A DNA stretch of 64,000 nt from Brachyhypopomus gauderio. Lineage: Eukaryota; Chordata; Actinopteri; Gymnotiformes; Hypopomidae. The translations under genes and the position numbers were made by a program. This document shows positions 51,118-64,000 of the stretch, in pieces. The notes under the pieces are model-generated. The model had not been told where the DNA came from. It searched no databases and was given only the letters and a program-made list of their open reading frames with translations. The stretch spans positions 25,156,178 to 25,220,177 of the forward strand of contig NC_135220.1 of NCBI RefSeq assembly GCF_052324685.1, in the 5' to 3' direction. Positions within the stretch are counted from its first letter, which is position 1, and the number at the start of each line of letters is the position of its first letter.

Positions 51118-52933
51118 TTAACTGCAATAAATAAAAAATAAAAAAACTGAGACAGTACAGCTTTAGAAACGCAATAAACAATAATATATGTACTAGATAA
51201 CTTTTTAAGCAAAATAAGGTTCCAACAAAATAAGGTCCACAACTCCTTGTTCGTCCTTGTAAACAACGCGCACGTCAGCTAACGTCAGCTAGCGTCACCA
51301 CAGCGGGCGGAAATTATCATACAGTTAAGCCCGCCCACTAAGAGGGAAGATATGATTGGTCAATTTTACTGTCATTTGAAACTGTTTGGCGTAGGGATGT
51401 TACTATATTTCCGGTTGGTATATCCGGTTGGAGTTACCGAAGTTTACCGTCAACGATGTGCGTCGTATTGTCAGAGCATCAAGTACAACGCCACAGAGTA
51501 AACTTGAAAAGGGTTTCAAGTTCTACGTTTCATCCTACCTCTGAAATTTTGAAGGTAAGTGGCTGACGCTAGTTAGCTAGCTAGCCTGAGGTGGCAGTCT
51601 AATGAAGTGATGTTGTTTTTTAGTAACGAACCAACCTGTCCTAGTACTAGAAATGCCTTTTAAAAACATGTTTGTATTTCTGATGGAAGTATCAGGCAAA
51701 AGTAAGGCTAACGAGATAACAGTGAGGGCTCACTGCTACAGATCTATGAAGAAAACAGATACGCCACACCAGCTGAGAGTAGGACTGGTTAAAATGACAC
51801 GAGTTCTGTTCAGTGTCACGTTCAAAGTTCTGTTGAACAAGTTCAAAAGTTAGTTCAGCACAAGTTCAATCTTTTATCCTTGCTCTTACTTCACCTAAGC
51901 TGTGATAACCATAGGCATTGGTTTTCAAAGCTTACAATGGTAGCCAAATGCAGAGTAGCTGAGTGGGAATCATTAGCAGTCTATTTTGCCTATAGTAAAC
52001 AAATGGGAGTTTATTTTACAGTTCGAGCTATTGTTATCTACCTCTATGACTCAAAAGCAGAATATAGTCCACCTCAGCTATTCTTCAAACTGCATTTTCT
52101 AAAATCTGTCAACCTGTCTTTCAAATCTTTCATCTTAACTTCTTTATTAACATATGGCTGCAACACTTACACCTATTAAGATATTCTGATAACACTCTTC
52201 AAGAAGCAGTTGAAGTAAAACCTGCACTGTTCTGTTGTTGGTGGTGGAAACAACAACATAATATAAATATAAGTAGGCCTGTTTCACTCCTATGTGTAAG
52301 CATTTCATCTGGAGTGAAAATGAAGTTTAAATCTAAAATATATTCAGTTTATAGTTGCTCAGTGAACTAGTAGATTGAACCATGCACAGCACTGTAGAAT
52401 AGAAAGACAGTATAGCCAAGTGTTTTAAGAGTGATGCAAAACAGCACAAACGTTACATGAGACAATGGACAAGTGACATTCACCACTAACAACATGATGG
52501 GACAGATATTGCGCCTATTGACATTGCTGAAGTCTTCTTTTCAAGATATTAAATTTTGCCTCTTGTGTATCTCAGATGACATTACGTGATTCAATGCCAG
52601 TTGAGTTTGTACGTGCGCATACAGCGCCATCTGTTGTCCATTAAACGTGCTGCCTGTTGTCAAGCAAGGATTTGTGTCTCGTCCTTCACGCTGCACCCGA
52701 CGTCACAACTGTCAACATAAAATCATAACTGTAATCAGCAAATGTTTAAACAGCTTAAAGCAAAACATATTAAATCTTCACAACAATAAAGTGACTTTAT
52801 TGAGAGCTAATAAATCATGATAAATTACTTGTTTATTTAGAGTTGTGGTTGCTCCTGAACTAAGAGTAAAATATGATAGCGGCCAAAAACCCAAACCCAA
52901 ATGATCAAGTACAGTACCAGGACATAAGATGTT

Positions 52934-53387
52934 TGAACTGCTGCCCTCGGACAGACGTTACACCTCAAAACAAGAACAAACGGTTTGAGAGAGTTTTTAT
53001 AACAGGGCCATATCCCTATTAAACAAACACTATAGAGTTTTTATAACAGGGCCATATCCCTATTAAACAAACACTATAGAGTTCATCGGTAGGCAGATGT
53101 TTTGTCTGCCTACAGGGACAAGTGCAATAACCGATGCTGCTAAAATACAATGTGCAATAATTGATGCTGCAAATGTTAATAGCAGAGCTTAGTGTGTATA
53201 TAGGAGAGCTTAGATAATTTATGCTCATGCCCTGTATAGTTAATCATAGCTCTTAATCTGTTAATTAAACTGTTTATATTTAAAACTTTTCTATTTGCAC
53301 CGAGGGGGGAGGGGCTGTAAGCCAATTTCGTTGCGCAAATGTACACGTACAGTGTGTAATGACAATAAAGGTTCATTTTATTTCAAA
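52934..53387 (+). mobile_element. LINE 3' end fragment, unit 3
   Basis: Unit 3 copy, with the same 44-bp internal tandem duplication as unit 2. Confidence 0.6.
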
Positions 53388-53463
53388 CCCTCTCTCATCT
53401 CCCTCTCTCATCTCCCTCTCTAATATCTCTCTCCCTGTCTCACTCACTCATCCTTTTCTCCAG

Positions 53464-53752
53464 CTCGTCCCGCGTCTCCCCCATCCCTATTGGTCCTGGC
53501 TCCCTCCCAGGCTCTACCCTCTGGGGGCGTGGCGACGCCACCCTGTCCTGGTCCGAGGACGCCACCACCATGGCGGGTCCCGAGGTCCAGACGGCGTCTC
53601 GGCGCCAGACCGATGGCACGTTCTCACGGAGCAGCTTCCTGAATCTCAGCGCCGAACGCTGGAATTCTGGACACAGCTACACCTGCACCATCAGACACTC
53701 CGCCCTGACCAACACTGTGAGCTCCACCACCGGGATGGAGAAGTGTAGTTAG
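53464..53752 (+). pseudogene. Degraded immunoglobulin light-chain constant exon, unit 3
   Basis: Unit 3 copy with the same internal loss and frame change as unit 1, differing by a few bases. In unit 2 the matching stretch is deleted, from within the first 25 bases of the exon (near 32323) to just before the GGAACTCAGG sequence that follows it. Confidence 0.7.
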
Positions 53753-56314
53753 ACGGGTGGAGGAGATGATGCAACGCTCACACTGTGCTCGTAAACGCAG
53801 ATGGGGAAAAAAAGTGGAGAAACACGTCTACAGAACAACTGTGTTAATGTCACTTCAGCTCCTGGTTTCTTCTTTGTAGATGTTGTATCAGGGGGGTTTG
53901 GAGGAGTTTGAACTCAGGAATCAGGAACTCCTAGGAATGTTATCCAATTATGGTATGAGCATAAACTGTAGACTCTAAAGTTTCCCACTATATCATTGTG
54001 GCCATGCCATATATGACCTATATTGCTAGAACTCATAAACCATGTAAGCGATCAACTCCCAATTTGAAAGCCTTTTATAGCCTGAGGTCCTTGTGAGGTA
54101 TGCCAAGTCTGTTTCAAATTGGCCTATCGGGGGCGCTACAGTACCCAAAAACCTTAGAAATCATTTAAACTCATGCTGCAATCTTGTTATGCAGAATACA
54201 GACAAGTAATGGGTCATGTATGATTCAGATCAATGAGTTCTATAACATTGAAATTACATCTCATAACAAAAAGTGCACTGCCTGACCAGAAATGAACCTT
54301 TTAATTCACCAAAATGTCCTATTTCATTTCTGAGATTAATGAGATATCAGTATGGTTGTACTTGGGCTCCATCTAGTGGCCAAATTCCAGAACTGACTGA
54401 AAACTATTGCTCACATGAAATACCACACAAACACACCACAAAGCCGATCTCAGCATGTGATTTAGTTCTGTGATCTAAATCATTTTGCCAATACAAAAAT
54501 AATTTTGAAACTTTTGGGCTTTTAGTGCATCAATGGAATCTTTTTTTGCACATTGATTTATTTAAGCATTTTTTCCACTGAAACAGCTTCTTTTCACTTT
54601 TGGGTCTAAAGGACCTTTTGGGCTTCTTTTTGCCTATTGAGGCCAAAATGCCTAGTCGTGTGTGAACCCGCCAATCGCCGCTTGCAGCTATATTTGCATT
54701 TGCAACTGTTGCTTCATTCATCATAGCTTGAAAAAAATGTTTCGGAAGAAAATTATATTTTGGTTATATAAAATATTTTGGTTGTCTGAAAAGAGACATG
54801 TGCTTTACAAGCTACATATCTAGATAAGTCACCAAAACAAAAGACATGTCAGTCATGTCAGTCAGACATTGCAAACCTGAGATCATGAGGGGGTAGGATT
54901 TCAGCAGGCGTTGTAACAGTACTGCCAAAATTATACGCTCCTTACTAATGCAGCCCCTGTTGAACATAGAGACATGTGTAAATACTAAATACTAATCATC
55001 AAATACCTGCAAACTCACTTATTTACAGCACAACTTTTAATATGAAGACCTGAAAAACATCCTTAACCAGTCATTAAGACTTATGCACTTAAAAATTCCT
55101 TAAGTATGGGAACAGAATTCATAAGGAAGTTATACATGATTTTGCTCGTTTGACCTGTTCAAACAACAAGAATTCCTTTGGCTCTCTTTTGCCATCCTAG
55201 AAATAAAAGTGGCTAATACTGAACACTTGAGAACTCTCCAGGATGATACAGAGACCACACGCCTCATCAAGAATCCTCCACTAAGATGAGACAAAACCAT
55301 CAAAGATATGCTCATTATGCATGAGATAAATGATCATTTGGAAAATTACTGGCACTGCAAACGCTCTAGATGTTGCTCACAAATTTATGAAATAAAAAAT
55401 CTGAACTTTTCTCAAACAGAGAAATCAGAACTTTCTTTTACTACACACTGTTACTCATGCAGGATCCTATATTACTTGCAAGAGATTATTGAGAGAAGGC
55501 TTACTTATTGATTTGTTGAACACTCTGGAAAGCCTTGAGTACTTCACTGCAATTTAGGTAGTGAAGGTTTTTATTAGTCTCTATATCTTTTTCTTTAGTA
55601 CACTTGTTACACACCTGGAATCTTCTTGTGTATGTGTGTGTTCAAATGTAATCATTAGAGCTTACAGAAATAAACATTGTATTATATATATAAAATCAAT
55701 CTCTGTCTTACCCCTTCTTGAAAAACATTCCATATAACTGAACATTAGATATGGAAATAGCTAAGACTGGCACAATACGGAATGAGAATTACAGCTCTGG
55801 GCATGACTTTATTTACTATTTACTGTATGTTAGTGTGATGCTAGATTTCAGCAAATGTTTTGTTTGTTACAATTCACCAAAAATACATCTGTTTTACATG
55901 CAAAGTTATTCAAACATCTGTGCATGAAAATACATCTAAAGTACAAACATATTCTGTTTACTCCACCAATATACCTGGTCATGCAAAAGTCTAGGACAGG
56001 TCCCACTTATAACATAGACCATAATCAATTAGTTAGTACCTCATTAAAGGAGTGTTCATCTATCTGCAAAATGTACATTACATACTGCAACATCATACAG
56101 CATATATTAAGCTAATACTGTGCCATTACACTTATTAGCAATACAGTACAAAAGTAATTCTGTGAATCATAGCTTTTTCTTTTTAAAAACAACCATTTAA
56201 GACTCTTCATTGAAAAGTCACATTGCGCATACCAAACAAAAAGACTATAGATCGTTGTTCCTTGTGCATGTGATAAATTACATTCTGCACAGTTACCTCA
56301 GGATATGTCAACAG

Positions 56315-56565
56315 GCAAGTGCAGCCCTGGGACTCCACAGCTCCTGGGGGGGCCGTGGGCGGGTGGGATTCCCGGGCCTTTCTCTGCCTACCTCTGGCCT
56401 CTGGGGGGGAAGTTTTCGCAGCTCTCTACCCTCGCTGGCAAGTACATTCTGTACATTTATCCTATGTTGCACTTTTGTGTTGCACATAAACACACATTCA
56501 CACATATATATACATCAGTCATTTGTGCTGTATGTCTTGGGTACACTTTTTCAAAAAAAAAAAAA
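56315..56565 (+). mobile_element. Poly(A)-tailed retroposed insert, private to unit 3
   Basis: About 251 bp present only in unit 3. Units 1 and 2 read straight through TCAACAGAAAATAAC. The insert has a GC-rich 5' half, an AT-rich 3' half and ends in a run of 13 A. That fits a SINE or a 5'-truncated LINE. I could not see tRNA-like A and B boxes or a clear long target duplication, so the family is open. Confidence 0.6.
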
Positions 56566-56894
56566 GAAAATAACAATCATAGAACAATATATATCTATAG
56601 TCACCATGACAACAGTTATCATGATAAGTGTTAGTATTTCAAAGTGCAAACAGAGCAGAGCTCCTAAGCGTGTTAAACCTGATGTGATTCACTAAAATCT
56701 GTGCTCCTTATTTAAAAGGACTTCTGAGTTTAAGGATTTAGCTTTCTGCTCATTCAAAATGTTAAAAACGTTTGACTTTCTTCCTCTCTCTTTCATTTAG
56801 AGTGCAGGCACAGTAAGAAATGCACAAACATCTCCATCTTCAAGTAGAATCCATGTTGGGCTTTATTTTGGTCTGGAGGTCTGGCTGGCAGCTC

Positions 56895-59017
56895 TCAGGT
56901 GATCGGGAGGTTCTTCACAAACTCTCTTAGTCTCTTGCGGATATTGGAAGGTTGGGAAGCAGCGCAGTCCAGCAGCGCCGGACCCATGTGGACATGAAGG
57001 GCTTGGCATAGGTGGACAGTGGCCCCGTCACGCTTCCACCCCTCCCGTGGACCGTACCACTGTTGCTGGAGGTCCCCAGGAGCTACCAGAGCAGAGGCAG
57101 CACCTTCTGCTCAACCAGTTGTGGCTTGCGGGGGTAGAGTTCCCTAACCAGCTCTATAAAAAGAACATTTAAAAGGAACAATGATCAATAAATCAACCCT
57201 GGACAGCACTGGGTTATTACAGAAGCATTTTCTTAACCTAGAAAGATTTCATTCAATTAAAGTGACAATATTTGGTAACTATGGTAACTCTCTGGAATGA
57301 TTATTATCAATATTATAAATATTATTAATTAATATAGGAATTATAGTATTTCTGGTAAATCTTTTATCTTTTTTATCTCTGGCATCTCTTAGCATATCAG
57401 TGGAATGACTTTCTGAAAGAATAGTTTTTTGATAAATGTATTTGAAATTCAAGCCGGTTCATTTTGAACCATGCTCTGTCCTTTAACTACTGGGTCTGGG
57501 ACTACACTGTGCATGCCCTACTGTAAATACAATGTGTGGTGCCACACACTGCCCTGTACTCGAGTATTTGTTTACAATATATGTCTACCATCACAGTTTA
57601 GATGGTTTTTTATTGCAGTCTGTTTCACCTAAAAGTTTTGTGAATAAGTTTGTTTAGTGAGTAAACATGGGGCATAGTGGATGGGATAAAAAATCCTCAT
57701 CATGTATCCAAACATGAATCACTACCTTGGATTTCAGAGTGTGGACAGTGTCCCTGATGGTTGCCAGGTCTTTGGCAGGGATGTACTTTTCCACCATCTT
57801 ATCCAAGTCGTGGTGGGAGGACAGGAACAGCAGCATACGCCGGCCCAAGCGCCTGAGACGAGGAACAGACCCCAAAACAGGAGAGAACCGAGAGTGAGGG
57901 ACCCGTAACTCGCAGCACACCAACCATTTATCTTACCAGGGCACAATTTTACAAGGCTGTCTGTGTCTAGAAGACACGATAGTGCTTCTATTACTCTACA
58001 ATTTAGCAGCATTTGCTGACTTCAGAGTATCAGACTAGGAGACTAAAAGAATCAGCAAAAGATTACTATCTGGGAAACTGAATAAGCTTTGTAGAATTCT
58101 CGTTCTGATCCCAGTACTAACCTGGTTTCTTGTGAAGAGTCCTGTGCCAACTTGGAGACTGACAGGAATAATTCGCGGTGTGACGTCTTTCGCCCCAGAC
58201 AATAACTGGCCAGCACCAATCTTCTCTACCAAAGTAGCCAAGTGCAGAGCAGTACACTTTCTTACTGCAGCATTCAGACTTTTAAGGAAAACAGAAGGAA
58301 AAAAATTAGGGCATTCAAAAAAAGGTAATAGGTAATAACTATTAATCCATCCAATCAATGTATACAGTACAACTTTTAGCTTCTATAAAGAAACTTAATA
58401 CCCTTATGTATGATCTAAGTGCACAATAAAATGATCATATTCTATTCGATTGCTTAGTTTGCACCAGTTAGTGTACATCCTGTATTTTTTAAACAGAAAA
58501 TGTTTGTATGTCCTCTGTGAGCTAGCTAACTAGCCTATTTTTTAAGCATTGTGAAGGGCAGTTTGGATCAGCAGAGCGGAGATGGAACGCAATAAAAATA
58601 ATATATAAGAGGATAAATAACTAAAAATATTGATATAGGCCAGGGCAATATTTTGAAAGAACAATGAAGAGGTAAAAACAGCAGCAAAAAACAGCAGCCA
58701 AAATTAGTGCTGTGTTAGCTTCTTGTGACTGTTGTTGCTATCTGAAAGCCACAGTTTAAAGCTCACTGCAGACTAACTGACCAGAGTCCTCCAGCGAGAA
58801 GGGCGTTCATGCTCCGAATGGGGGTGCAGTTCTGCACCATGCTGTCCAGAGCTGTGTCCACGTCCTGCCTGATGAAGCCATTGGACTCCGCTGCTTTGTG
58901 GAGGAGGACCTTAGCTGTAACCTCCACTTCCTGGTCCATCCCTTTCTGCAGGTTGGAGTACAACTCCCTCAAGGACACCACCGCCATGCGGGACACGCCA
59001 GAGCGCAGGTTCAGCAC
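56895..59017 (-). pseudogene. TOGARAM-type last-TOG-domain fragment, unit 3
   Basis: Unit 3 copy: exons near 58782-59017, 58124-58280, 57726-57852 and 56895-57153. The same disablements are present. It differs by a few substitutions, such as CTALHL instead of CTARHL in exon 2, which is closer to the family consensus as I recall it, so unit 3 may keep the older state here. Confidence 0.78.
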
Positions 59018-59316
59018 CTGCAGGAAAGACGACGTTCAAGCTCGTTTTAGTCACATCCAACACTGCCACCGCCATCGTAATAAGTATAATCCTCCACTGC
59101 AATGTGTTATGTAGGCGGAAATACCTTAATCACTAATTACAGTTAGATATACCATCTGAATTTCAATTAGATAATGTTTTTATCAAAAAGGAATTTCAAA
59201 GTACTATGCTAAATCTGACTTGACTTTGTCAGCAACATCACCTGTAATGTGTACATGCTGATGGCATGTTTGTATTCTGTCTATCCACTGATGTTTGCAC
59301 TGGACATACATGGACA

Positions 59317-62300
59317 TCAGTGGGTTGTGCCTCTTCGGTAATGGTAGACCTTGATCTGATTGTTCTCGTCCAGGCCGAGCTGGACCAGCCCATTGGTGGG
59401 TGGGGCAGCTGGGTAGCGTGTGAAGAGAGGCCTGGGCAGAGGTTCAGGAGAGTACAAGGGTGCAAGAGAGTGTGTGTGAAAATATGATGCATTCTGTTCC
59501 CGTACTGGTTTGTGTGTGATACATACATGTGTATAAGCTGAGGGGGAGAGAGAGAGATTGTGAAAGGATACACATTTGGGTCTTTGCGTTGTGATTCCAG
59601 CCACCTTTTGTTGTCTTCAATCAGTCTCTGCAGCCTCTGGCCATCTAGCTCAGAGGAGTGACTACACACCCACACACACACACATAATGGAAAAGCACTG
59701 TATGAGTTCATCAATTTTCCTTTCAAAATCAACAGCAGCACTGACCCTGTGAGTGAGAGTGAGAGATTGTGACCGAGCCTGCACTGGTGTGCAAGTGTGT
59801 GTAGTCACCTTGCTGGAGTGTATCCACAATATGCTCTGGTAGCCCTCATGGGATAGCGGGCACTGGTATCCATGGAAACTCCTAAAATCAGAGCAGTCTT
59901 AATACAGGTAGTGCGATTTAGATTTCTGAAGCTAATTTGACACAGCAGGTCTCTACACTGCACCACACTTGCACTGGAAAAGATCGGCATTATCCAAGCA
60001 CAGAAAATCAATGGAGGTCATCAACTATGCAAAAAAGGCTATAACTCCAGCAGTGACTGGTTTGTGCTTGAGGGAGAGGCAGAAGTTTCTATTTGTATTC
60101 AAAGGTTTTACGAGTGATGAAGAAATGAAGCATTAGTGAAAATCACTGCAGCCCACTGAGGTGACCACTGCTCATCACTGCTAATGTTTGGGGTGTGTCT
60201 GTCTCTACGTACCAGGGAAGAGTTTGCTCCAGTGGGAGTTCAAATGAAGGTCAGACCCGTGTGTTTTTGGGACAGAACAGTGTAAGAAACTGTTCTGATT
60301 GGCCAATGAAGAGGAGGCGGGGCTTGGTGTCCATGCCCAGGACGGGGTAGGAGGGAAGGAGGAGGACGGAGGTGGCTGAGGGAGGGGCTGGACGGTCCTC
60401 CCAGTGAGAGATCCCAGTGCACCCAGCACCGTGTTCAGCTGGCCAGAGATCTGCTGCAGGGACTCTGCTAACTGCTGCACTTTCACTGGCACTGCATGTG
60501 CTGAAACAGAGAGGAAGACCAGGGTTTGGGTGTATTACTGCTAGAGAGATAAAAACATCAGACAACTATGAACCAACAAGACCAGAGTGGACTCTAGAGC
60601 TGCTTACAGTTGTGGGCAAATTTTTAGTTTTCACAGTTTGCTTCCTCAGTTTATTTTTTTAAGAACCTTTTGTCAAATGTTTATGTGATATAATGAAGTA
60701 CAATTATTAACAGTCCATAATTGTTAATTGCTGCTAAACTGCTCCTGAATCGTTGGGAGAAGTTGTTCTGGAAGGATGTTTTGATACCTTCCCTTATTCA
60801 TGGCTGTGCTTTGCTTAGGCAACATTGGGAGTGACCCCACACTTTGATGGTGTGAGGAGGCTCATAGCTGCCTCCTCTGTAGGAGACGCTCCTGTAGGAG
60901 ACACTACTGTAGGAGACACTACTGTAGGAGACGCTCCCTGAAGCCTCCTTCATGCAACTGAAGCACTCTCCCCAAAGTCCTTAGTGACTGGATAAATGGT
61001 TGATTGGGGTGCATCGTACAAGGCCACACTGTCCTTGCCTGTGAAACACTTTTGATGCAATGATGACTGAACGTGTTTCCTTGGAGGTGACCATAGTTCA
61101 CAGGAGAAAACGTAAAAGCACCACTACCCTTTTAAAGCAACCAGTCTTCTCTTCTAATCATCATGACAGATTGATGTCAAGCTGTCTTATCCTCATTAAC
61201 TTTTTTTCTCCTGAACTAACGAGATCAACACTGAAATTATCTTATGCCATTTTGTAGGGCTGAAATGGAGAAGCTGGAATGCAGTAATTTTTGTGAGAAA
61301 GTCATTTTCATCACAGGGAATGACTTTGCAATTAATTGCAATTCATCTAATCACAATCTAGAATCAATACACATTGCCACCATAAAAAAACTGTGGTAGT
61401 AAACTTTGTGAAAACCAAAATTAGTGCCTTCTCAAAATGTCTGCCCGTGTGTGTGTTTTGTGCATGCACATGGAGTGTGTCTCTCACTCGTCTCCTCTTG
61501 GCCATACTCGTCTCTGCTCGTCTCTGAGTCTCTGACATCAAATGAGACTCTCCGATCTCCCACCAGCCGCTCGCCTTCATCACATGACAGCTGAGAAAAA
61601 CATTGTAAAGCCCAGGTAGGTATTAATGTGGGTTTGTACGTAAGTGTGTGGGTGCAGGCATACGTGTGTGTGTGTGTGTGTGTGTGTTACCTCCTCTGCC
61701 AGTGAGGTCTCCAGCTGGCCGAGTCTCTCCTCCTTCTTTCTCAGGAGCGTGTGGTCCTTCTGGACCGTCTCCCTCAGCTTCTCCAGCTCACTCACCTCCT
61801 ACAGCACAGCGGAGCAGAACATCTAATAGGAACTACACTCATGCTTCCTACTGTCTCCTATCTGACCTGGCTACATGGCTGTAGGCACTGCAAGACCTAA
61901 TGTGCTTAGACCCACCACGGCACTGAAACCGTCTAAAGTAGTTAACAATCTCTTAATATTCTCAGATAAAGAGGTCTGAGGTCAATCACTGTGCTGGTTC
62001 AAATCCTACCTGAACGATCGTTACCAATTTGTACTTGAAAATAATGAATGCTCATAAGGATCTGTATTGGGTCCCATGTTATTCTATTATATATGCTAGC
62101 AAGGATTTGTAGTCATGGTATTAGCTTCCATTGCTATGCAGATGATACTCAGTTATATATATCTTCTAATTTGGATGATGTCAATACTACTACCAAAACT
62201 GAGAACTGCATCCAAGAAATAAAGAACTGGATGGTGTCTAATTTTCTTCTTCTAAATTCTGATAAGACTGAGGTGTTACTTCTTGGATTGCAAGAAGCAA

Positions 62301-64000
62301 TTGGTCAAATCTTCTTATTACACTAGATGGCTTTTCAGTAACACCTGAATCTCCTGCTAAAAGTTTAGGTGTCTCTAGTGATTTGCATCTTTCATTTTTC
62401 ACACACATATGCAATGTCACTAATGCTGCCTTTGCAACTTCATGTAATATTGCCAAGCTGAGACATGTACGTTCGGTATCAGATGCAGAGAAACTGGCCC
62501 ACTCTCTCATCAAGATTGGACTACTGTAACTGTCTTTTAACTGGATGCTCTAAACAGTCCCTAAAGAAAGTCCAACTTGCTGCATTCCAACTTGAATCCA
62601 AGAGCCAGAGTCCTAACTAGGCCTTGAGAAGTGCATCACATTAGTCCTACTCTCTCAGCGTTGCACTGGCTCCTGGTTAAATATCAAACTGATTTTAAAA
62701 TTCTTCTGTTGGCCTATAAAGCATTAAATAGTCCTCCACAATATCCGAGTGAACTCACTGCATACCATAATCCATCTCACCTGCTGCTCTCTCAAAGCGC
62801 AGGATTGCGCTCAGCTCCGAAAACGACAAGATTACAGCCGAAGGCAGAGTAATGTCTCAGTACCCTCATGCCTGTGGTCACCTCCAGGCCCCTCCCTTTA
62901 GTTATACTGCTAGGGATAAGCCTGCTGGAGCCACATGCTAAATCACTGGCACGTGTACTATATATATGGAAGTTTAATTTGATTTTACATATTTAACCTG
63001 CATTCTGTATCTTGACTACATGTTTCTACAAAGACAATTCCATAAAGCAGCTAGAAGATGCTCTGGGTTGCCAGTGGATGTGCTGATGCCGTGGATGCAT
63101 GTGCCAATACGGCCAGCATCCTACCTGAGGCCCAGCATCCCTATTGGAGAGACTGTGACTGCTCAGATAGACACAGGACTATAAATATGAACTTAAAGTT
63201 GCTGGGCCAATGGAGCATGGCTTCCCTTTGGGGTCTTGGTCCTCCCAAGGTTTCTTCCTAATCCACCTAGGGAGTTTGTCTCTGCCACACTCGCCCCCGT
63301 CTTGCTCATTAGGGATCTGGACCCATGCGCTCGTGAAGCTGCTTTGTGACACCATGTTTTGTAAAAAGCGCTTTATAAATAAAACTGACTAGACTTGACG
63401 GACCTGGCAGAGAGGCTGAGCAGAACCTCTTGCAGCGGACCTCTGCGGGCTGGGGTGGGCCGTCCTTAGTGCTGCCTGTCTCGCTCTCAGACAGCGGGTC
63501 TCTTTCTCCAAGAACCGTCGTGCTCTCTGCAGAGAGACACCTTCACACGAGATATACTCCCGCAAGCTAGAGAGAGAGAGAGAGAGAGAGGAGATTACAA
63601 ACGAGTATATAAACATATGATAAATACATACAATCGGACAGCCTCCCTCCCCACCCACACACACACCCCCCACATACTCGTCTATGCTGCTGTGGTTGTT
63701 GTGGGAGGTGGGCACAGGGGAGAGAGGAGGTTCCATTTCCTCCACTCCGAGGGAGCCCTCCTTCTCTCTGCTCTTCTCCTTGCCCTCCTCCTGTTTCTTT
63801 CTCTCCAGGTTATCGTCTCCATGCTCTCTCTGCTCCACCTCGCTGACAGACACAAACCACACCAACACAGATCTGTACATTGTACACACTCTGTGTACCG
63901 TGCATTTGTGTCACCAGAGACCAGTACTGACTCTGTCAAAGCTAATGTGTGTGTGTGTTTGTCATTGTGAACTGTTATGCTAGGTTGTGTGTGTCCCCCA
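59317..64000 (-). CDS. cep164: Mini-CEP164, gene D: 3' exons only (5' part right of window)
   Basis: 3' half of a further copy whose 5' exons would lie beyond the window. Visible exons, in transcript order, are 12 to 19: 63678-63842, 63404-63566, 61691-61798, 61488-61590, 60213-60500, 59809-59881, 59572-59661, 59317-59431 (TGA at the low-coordinate end). Splice sites and phases match genes B and C. Small protein changes include Gln to Glu in exon 12 (KSREKEG) and Ala to Thr in the Pro-rich part of exon 16. Exon 11 should begin a few hundred bases past the end. Confidence 0.82.
60607..61436 (+). mobile_element. Decayed Tc1-like element, unit 3
   Basis: Unit 3 copy, with the same four-copy GTAGGAGAC expansion as unit 2 (60878-60937), and agreeing with unit 2 against unit 1 at several further positions. 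Confidence 0.65.
61962..63399 (+). mobile_element. 5'-truncated L2-type LINE, unit 3
   Basis: Unit 3 copy. It differs from units 1 and 2 at several bases where those two agree (for example near 62387, 62500 and 62747), one of the blocks where unit 3 is the outlier. Confidence 0.85.

Larger units (their letters stand above)
49723..56894. other. Intergenic region between genes, unit 3
   Basis: As in unit 1, plus the piggyBac-like element (50108-51117) and the poly(A)-tailed insert (56315-56565). At 53980 it lacks about 50 bp present in units 1 and 2. No further gene recognised. Confidence 0.6.
44675..64000. repeat. Tandem segmental duplication, unit 3 (runs off window)
   Basis: Third unit, collinear with the others and cut by the window end inside the minisatellite between CEP164 exons 12 and 11. 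Private insertions are a 1,010-bp piggyBac-like element at 50108-51117 and a poly(A)-tailed 251-bp insert at 56315-56565. It keeps the immunoglobulin-like exon seen in unit 1. Between about 53980 and 55030 it has more small indels against units 1 and 2 than elsewhere. Confidence 0.93.

Overview
The window is vertebrate nuclear DNA, almost certainly from a teleost fish. The evidence is intron-rich host genes with vertebrate orthologues (CEP164, the 3' end of a TOGARAM gene, an immunoglobulin light-chain constant fragment), a fish-style Tc1 transposon with IR/DR ends, P/THAP9-like, piggyBac-like and hAT-like elements, L2-type LINEs with the typical fish 3' tail, and very abundant TG/CA microsatellites. 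I cannot name the species.

The whole window is a head-to-tail tandem array of one segment of about 20 kb. Unit 1 is 1-24476, unit 2 is 24477-44674 and unit 3 starts at 44675 and runs off the end. The units look nearly identical by eye outside insertions and simple repeats. Where I cut the units is arbitrary, because the array is circularly permuted relative to its genes.

Each period, read on the minus strand, holds one CEP164-like gene, so each gene crosses a unit boundary as numbered here. Two complete genes lie at 28226->15975 and 48383->38241. A third is cut by the left edge (5' exons 3705->388) and a fourth by the right edge (3' exons 63842->59317). I resolved 19 coding exons whose phases all agree, giving an open frame of 817 codons plus stop. 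It keeps the N-terminal WW region and the C-terminal coiled coils and tail of CEP164 but lacks the central part of the human protein (1,460 residues), so I call it mini-CEP164. Three more coding-looking exons upstream are also phase-compatible and could add about 103 residues at the N-terminus.

Right after each CEP164 stop codon lie the last four exons of a TOGARAM-type gene, disabled in the same way in all units. Further along is about 6 kb of repeat-rich DNA with a promoter-like island, a LINE 3' end and, in units 1 and 3 only, a degraded Ig light-chain constant exon. Introns carry a relic Tc1, a 5'-truncated L2 LINE that abuts a splice donor, and two kinds of minisatellite that copy splice sites.

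Each unit also has private insertions: Tc1 and a P-like element in unit 1, a solo LTR in unit 2, a piggyBac-like element and a poly(A)-tailed insert in unit 3. The matching empty sites in the sister units show the target duplications directly. Which two units agree best changes from block to block, which suggests exchange between units.
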